A stretch of DNA of 64,000 bases from Pseudobutyrivibrio ruminis AD2017. GTDB lineage: Bacteria > Bacillota > Clostridia > Lachnospirales > Lachnospiraceae. Positions 61,661-64,000 of this stretch are shown one piece after another. The notes under the pieces were generated by a model. That model did no database searches. It worked only from the letters and a program-made list of their open reading frames with translations, and had not been told where the DNA came from. The position numbers and the translations under genes are program-made. Location of the stretch: NCBI RefSeq assembly GCF_000424305.1, contig NZ_AUJQ01000003.1, positions 124,001 to 188,000 on the forward strand, written 5' to 3'. The number at the start of each line of letters is the position of its first letter. Positions within the stretch are counted from its first letter, which is position 1.

Positions 61661-64000
61661 ATGGGAATTGGACCAGATAATTTGGGCGATTTCTACCCTG
61701 ATTGGGTAAACGAGTTAAAGGATGAGGATATCCGTCCTGAGATTCTTGAACTTGGAAAACTTATTACAGACCGTGCTAAGATTAAGCTTGGTCTTCAGAA
61801 GATTACAAAGTATGATCCAGAATACTGGGCAGTTGCTAATCTTGCACCAACAAAGGAAATTGCAGAGCTTGCACTTTCTATGGGTGGCATCAGAAAGCCA
61901 AAGACATTCAAGCAGCTTCTTGAAATCACAGGTCTTGATGAGAAGACATTAACAGAGCGTCTTGAGAAGGCTAGCTGGACAGGTCTTTTAGAGTGGAACT
62001 ATGAGAACGATGCTCACGAGAAGCAGTGGGTACTTCCAATGTTCGTACCAGGTTCTGCAGAGTTCTCTAACATGAACCAGGATTTCCTTGCAGAGCATCC
62101 TGAAATGGGACGTTTCTTCGAGAGAATGAGCCGTCTTCCACTTGAGGGACTTACACACATGGTACCACCAGGAGGTGCTGGTATCGGTATGCATGTTATC
62201 CCTGTAGAGGATGCTATTTCTATGGAGCAGGAAGCAATCGGACTTGAGAAGATTTCTTACTGGCTCGATAAGTACGAAGGAAAGTATGCTAAGTCACCAT
62301 GTTCTTGCCGTCTTTCTAGAAAGACATATGACGAAGGCTGCGCTGACGATCCAGAAGGATGGTGTATCGCAGTTGGTGATATGGCAGACTACGTTGTTGA
62401 GACAAACAAGGGTGGTGTTTACATCACTAAGGAAGAGGCTCTTGATATCTTCAAGCAGGCTGAGGACAACGGCTTCGTTCACCAGATTACAAATATCGAT
62501 GGCGAGAACAAAATCTTCGCTATCTGTAACTGTAATGTAAATGTATGTTATGCGCTCAGAACATCACAGTTATTCAATACACCTAACATGTCACGTTCAG
62601 CATATGTAGCTCACGTTACAGCTGAGGACTGTGTCGCTTGTGGTAAGTGTGTTGAGAACTGTCCAGCAGGTGCTGTTAAGCTTGGTCAGAAGCTTTGCAC
62701 AGCTGATGGAAAGCAGGTTACATATCCTAAGCAGGTACTTCCTACAGAGCGCAAGTGGTCTACAGACGAGTGGAATGATAACTACCGTGACACTAACAGA
62801 ATCAACTGCTATGACACAGGTACAGCTCCATGTAAGACAGCTTGTCCAGCACACATCGCTATCCAGGGTTACCTTCGTATGGCAGCTCAGGGGCGTTACA
62901 AGGAAGCTCTTGCTCTTATTAAGCAGGATAATCCACTTCCAGCTATCTGCGGTCGTGTATGTAACAGACGTTGTGAGGCTGCTTGTACAAGAGGTACAGT
63001 TGATGAGGCTATCGCAATTGATGAAGTTAAGCGTTTCTTAGCAGAGATGGATCTCAAGGCTGAGACACGTTACATCCCTAAGAAGATTGTTCCTTCACAG
63101 AAGGGTGAATTTACAGAGAAGGTTGCTATCGTTGGTGCAGGTCCTGCAGGTCTTTCATGTGCTTACTACTTAGCACTTAAGGGTTACAAGCCTACAATCT
63201 TCGAAAAGAGCAATCATCCAGGTGGAATGCTTCGTTATGGTATTCCTTCATTCGTACTTGAGAACAACGTTATCGACGCTGAAATCGAAATCATCAAGGA
63301 ACTTGGTGTTGAGATTAAGTGTGGCGTTGAGGTTGGTAAGGACATCACTCTTGATGAATTACGTAGCCAGGGCTACAAGGCATTCTACGTAGCTATCGGT
63401 TGCCAGGGTGGTAACCTTCCAAACGTACCAGGTGATAAGGCTATCGGTACAGCAACAGCTGTTGATTTCCTTCACGAGTGCTCAGAGAACGAAGCATACG
63501 ATATCAAGGGTGACCTTGTTGTTATCGGTGGTGGTAACGTTGCTATCGACGTTGCTCGTTCTGCAAGACGTGTTGGTAATGAAAAGGTTTCTATGTTCTG
63601 TCTTGAGAGCAGAGACATCATGCCAGCTTCACCAGAGGAAATCGAAATCGTAGAGGCTGAAGGCGTTGAGCTTAACTGCGGTTGGGGTCCTAAGGAAGTT
63701 CTTGTTGATGAGGCAGGAGCTGTTAAGGGAATCGTTCTTAAGAAGTGTACACGTGTAAAGGATGAGACAGGACGTTTCAACCCACAGTACGATGAGAACG
63801 ACACAATCACAGTAGAGTGTAAGCACGTTATCTTCTCAGTAGGACAGCGTAGCGTATACGGAGACCTCTTCAAGGGTTCTAAGGTTGTTATCGAGAGAGG
63901 CCCTAAGGCTGACGCTCTTACATACCAGACAGACGAGCCAGACATCTTCGTTGGTGGTGATATGTACACAGGTCCACGTTTTGCTATCGATGCTATCGCA
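61661..64000 (+). CDS. Multidomain Fe-S/FAD NAD(P)-linked oxidoreductase (3' partial)
   Basis: 780 codons are visible with no stop, so the gene runs past the window end. Start ATG 61661 with AGGAGG 8 bp upstream. Order: an N-terminal domain of about 310 residues with cysteine groups (KSPCSCRLSRK, AICNCNVNVC); a ferredoxin motif CVACGKCVENCPAG; a GltD-type Fe-S segment (PCKTACPAH, CGRVCNRRCEAACTRG); an FAD Rossmann motif VGAGPAGLSCAYYLALKGY; and an NAD(P) motif VVIGGGNVAIDVARSARR. The second half matches glutamate synthase beta-chain-like flavoproteins. It follows hypB by 53 bp, so a link to hydrogenase or ferredoxin electron flow is plausible but not shown. Confidence 0.85.
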   Translation, partial: MGIGPDNLGDFYPDWVNELKDEDIRPEILELGKLITDRAKIKLGLQKITKYDPEYWAVANLAPTKEIAELALSMGGIRKPKTFKQLLEITGLDEKTLTERLEKASWTGLLEWNYENDAHEKQWVLPMFVPGSAEFSNMNQDFLAEHPEMGRFFERMSRLPLEGLTHMVPPGGAGIGMHVIPVEDAISMEQEAIGLEKISYWLDKYEGKYAKSPCSCRLSRKTYDEGCADDPEGWCIAVGDMADYVVETNKGGVYITKEEALDIFKQAEDNGFVHQITNIDGENKIFAICNCNVNVCYALRTSQLFNTPNMSRSAYVAHVTAEDCVACGKCVENCPAGAVKLGQKLCTADGKQVTYPKQVLPTERKWSTDEWNDNYRDTNRINCYDTGTAPCKTACPAHIAIQGYLRMAAQGRYKEALALIKQDNPLPAICGRVCNRRCEAACTRGTVDEAIAIDEVKRFLAEMDLKAETRYIPKKIVPSQKGEFTEKVAIVGAGPAGLSCAYYLALKGYKPTIFEKSNHPGGMLRYGIPSFVLENNVIDAEIEIIKELGVEIKCGVEVGKDITLDELRSQGYKAFYVAIGCQGGNLPNVPGDKAIGTATAVDFLHECSENEAYDIKGDLVVIGGGNVAIDVARSARRVGNEKVSMFCLESRDIMPASPEEIEIVEAEGVELNCGWGPKEVLVDEAGAVKGIVLKKCTRVKDETGRFNPQYDENDTITVECKHVIFSVGQRSVYGDLFKGSKVVIERGPKADALTYQTDEPDIFVGGDMYTGPRFAIDAIA

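Noticed and set aside
63472-63969. Minus-strand frame of 165 codons at the window end
   Set aside because: It lies opposite the intact FAD oxidoreductase frame and has no recognisable features.

Overview
The window looks like chromosomal DNA of a low-GC Gram-positive anaerobe of the Lachnospiraceae, most like Butyrivibrio/Pseudobutyrivibrio. This is an inference from family knowledge: a six-subunit Ech-type energy-conserving [NiFe] hydrogenase, a T-box leader on valS, strong Shine-Dalgarno sites, TTGACA/TATAAT promoters, a rich c-di-GMP protein set and AT-rich codon use. No rRNA, tRNA, CRISPR array or transposase was seen.

Layout. (1) Bases 1-1386: 3' part of an AAA-ATPase/PD-(D/E)XK protein. 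(2) 1404-26779: a 25-kb exopolysaccharide locus with an O-antigen-ligase-like polymerase (minus strand), a Wzz-like protein, a BY-kinase-like ATPase without the P-loop lysine, a secreted CARDB-like protein, about ten glycosyltransferases (one a GT4-GT2 fusion), a Wzm/Wzt-type ABC exporter, a Dlt-like acylation cassette (acyltransferase-3, AMP ligase, carrier protein, acyltransferase-3), a UDP-sugar pyrophosphorylase, an initiating sugar-phosphate transferase, a stand-alone sensory half of such a transferase, and a HAD phosphatase. (3) 26782-32214, minus strand: four tightly packed genes of unknown function (nuclease-like protein, membrane coiled-coil protein with two small carbohydrate-binding-like modules, two secreted proteins). 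(4) 32218-33336: a long non-coding stretch with a four-unit, 72-bp-period inverted-repeat array, the valS T-box leader and a GC-rich hairpin element. (5) 33337-45447: valS, then deoC, fapA, a 47-aa protein, a zinc-ribbon/TPR protein, cdd and a BMP-type nucleoside ABC importer; deoC, cdd and the importer together suggest nucleoside salvage. (6) 45570-46667: HD-GYP c-di-GMP phosphodiesterase. (7) 46862-52149: echABCDEF. (8) 52193-59807: flavin reductase-like protein, an EAL protein, ilvE overlapping a GGDEF/EAL protein, and glyA. (9) 59836-64000: a secreted transglutaminase-like protein, hypB, and a large Fe-S/FAD oxidoreductase cut by the window end.

How it fits together. The polysaccharide locus builds, decorates and exports a surface glycan. 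Three c-di-GMP proteins lie within 13 kb of each other, and in two of them the GGDEF and EAL domains are degenerate in a complementary way. HypB probably helps mature Ech, and the flavoprotein could share its electron carriers.

Most interesting non-coding signals: two copies (36001-36090, 51642-51730) of a ~90-nt hairpin element whose paired arms changed together, placed in the leaders of deoC and echF; the 72-bp inverted-repeat array at 32462-32714; a perfect 20-bp palindrome at 60771-60790 upstream of hypB; and a minus-strand glycosyltransferase gene whose promoter predicts a leaderless transcript.
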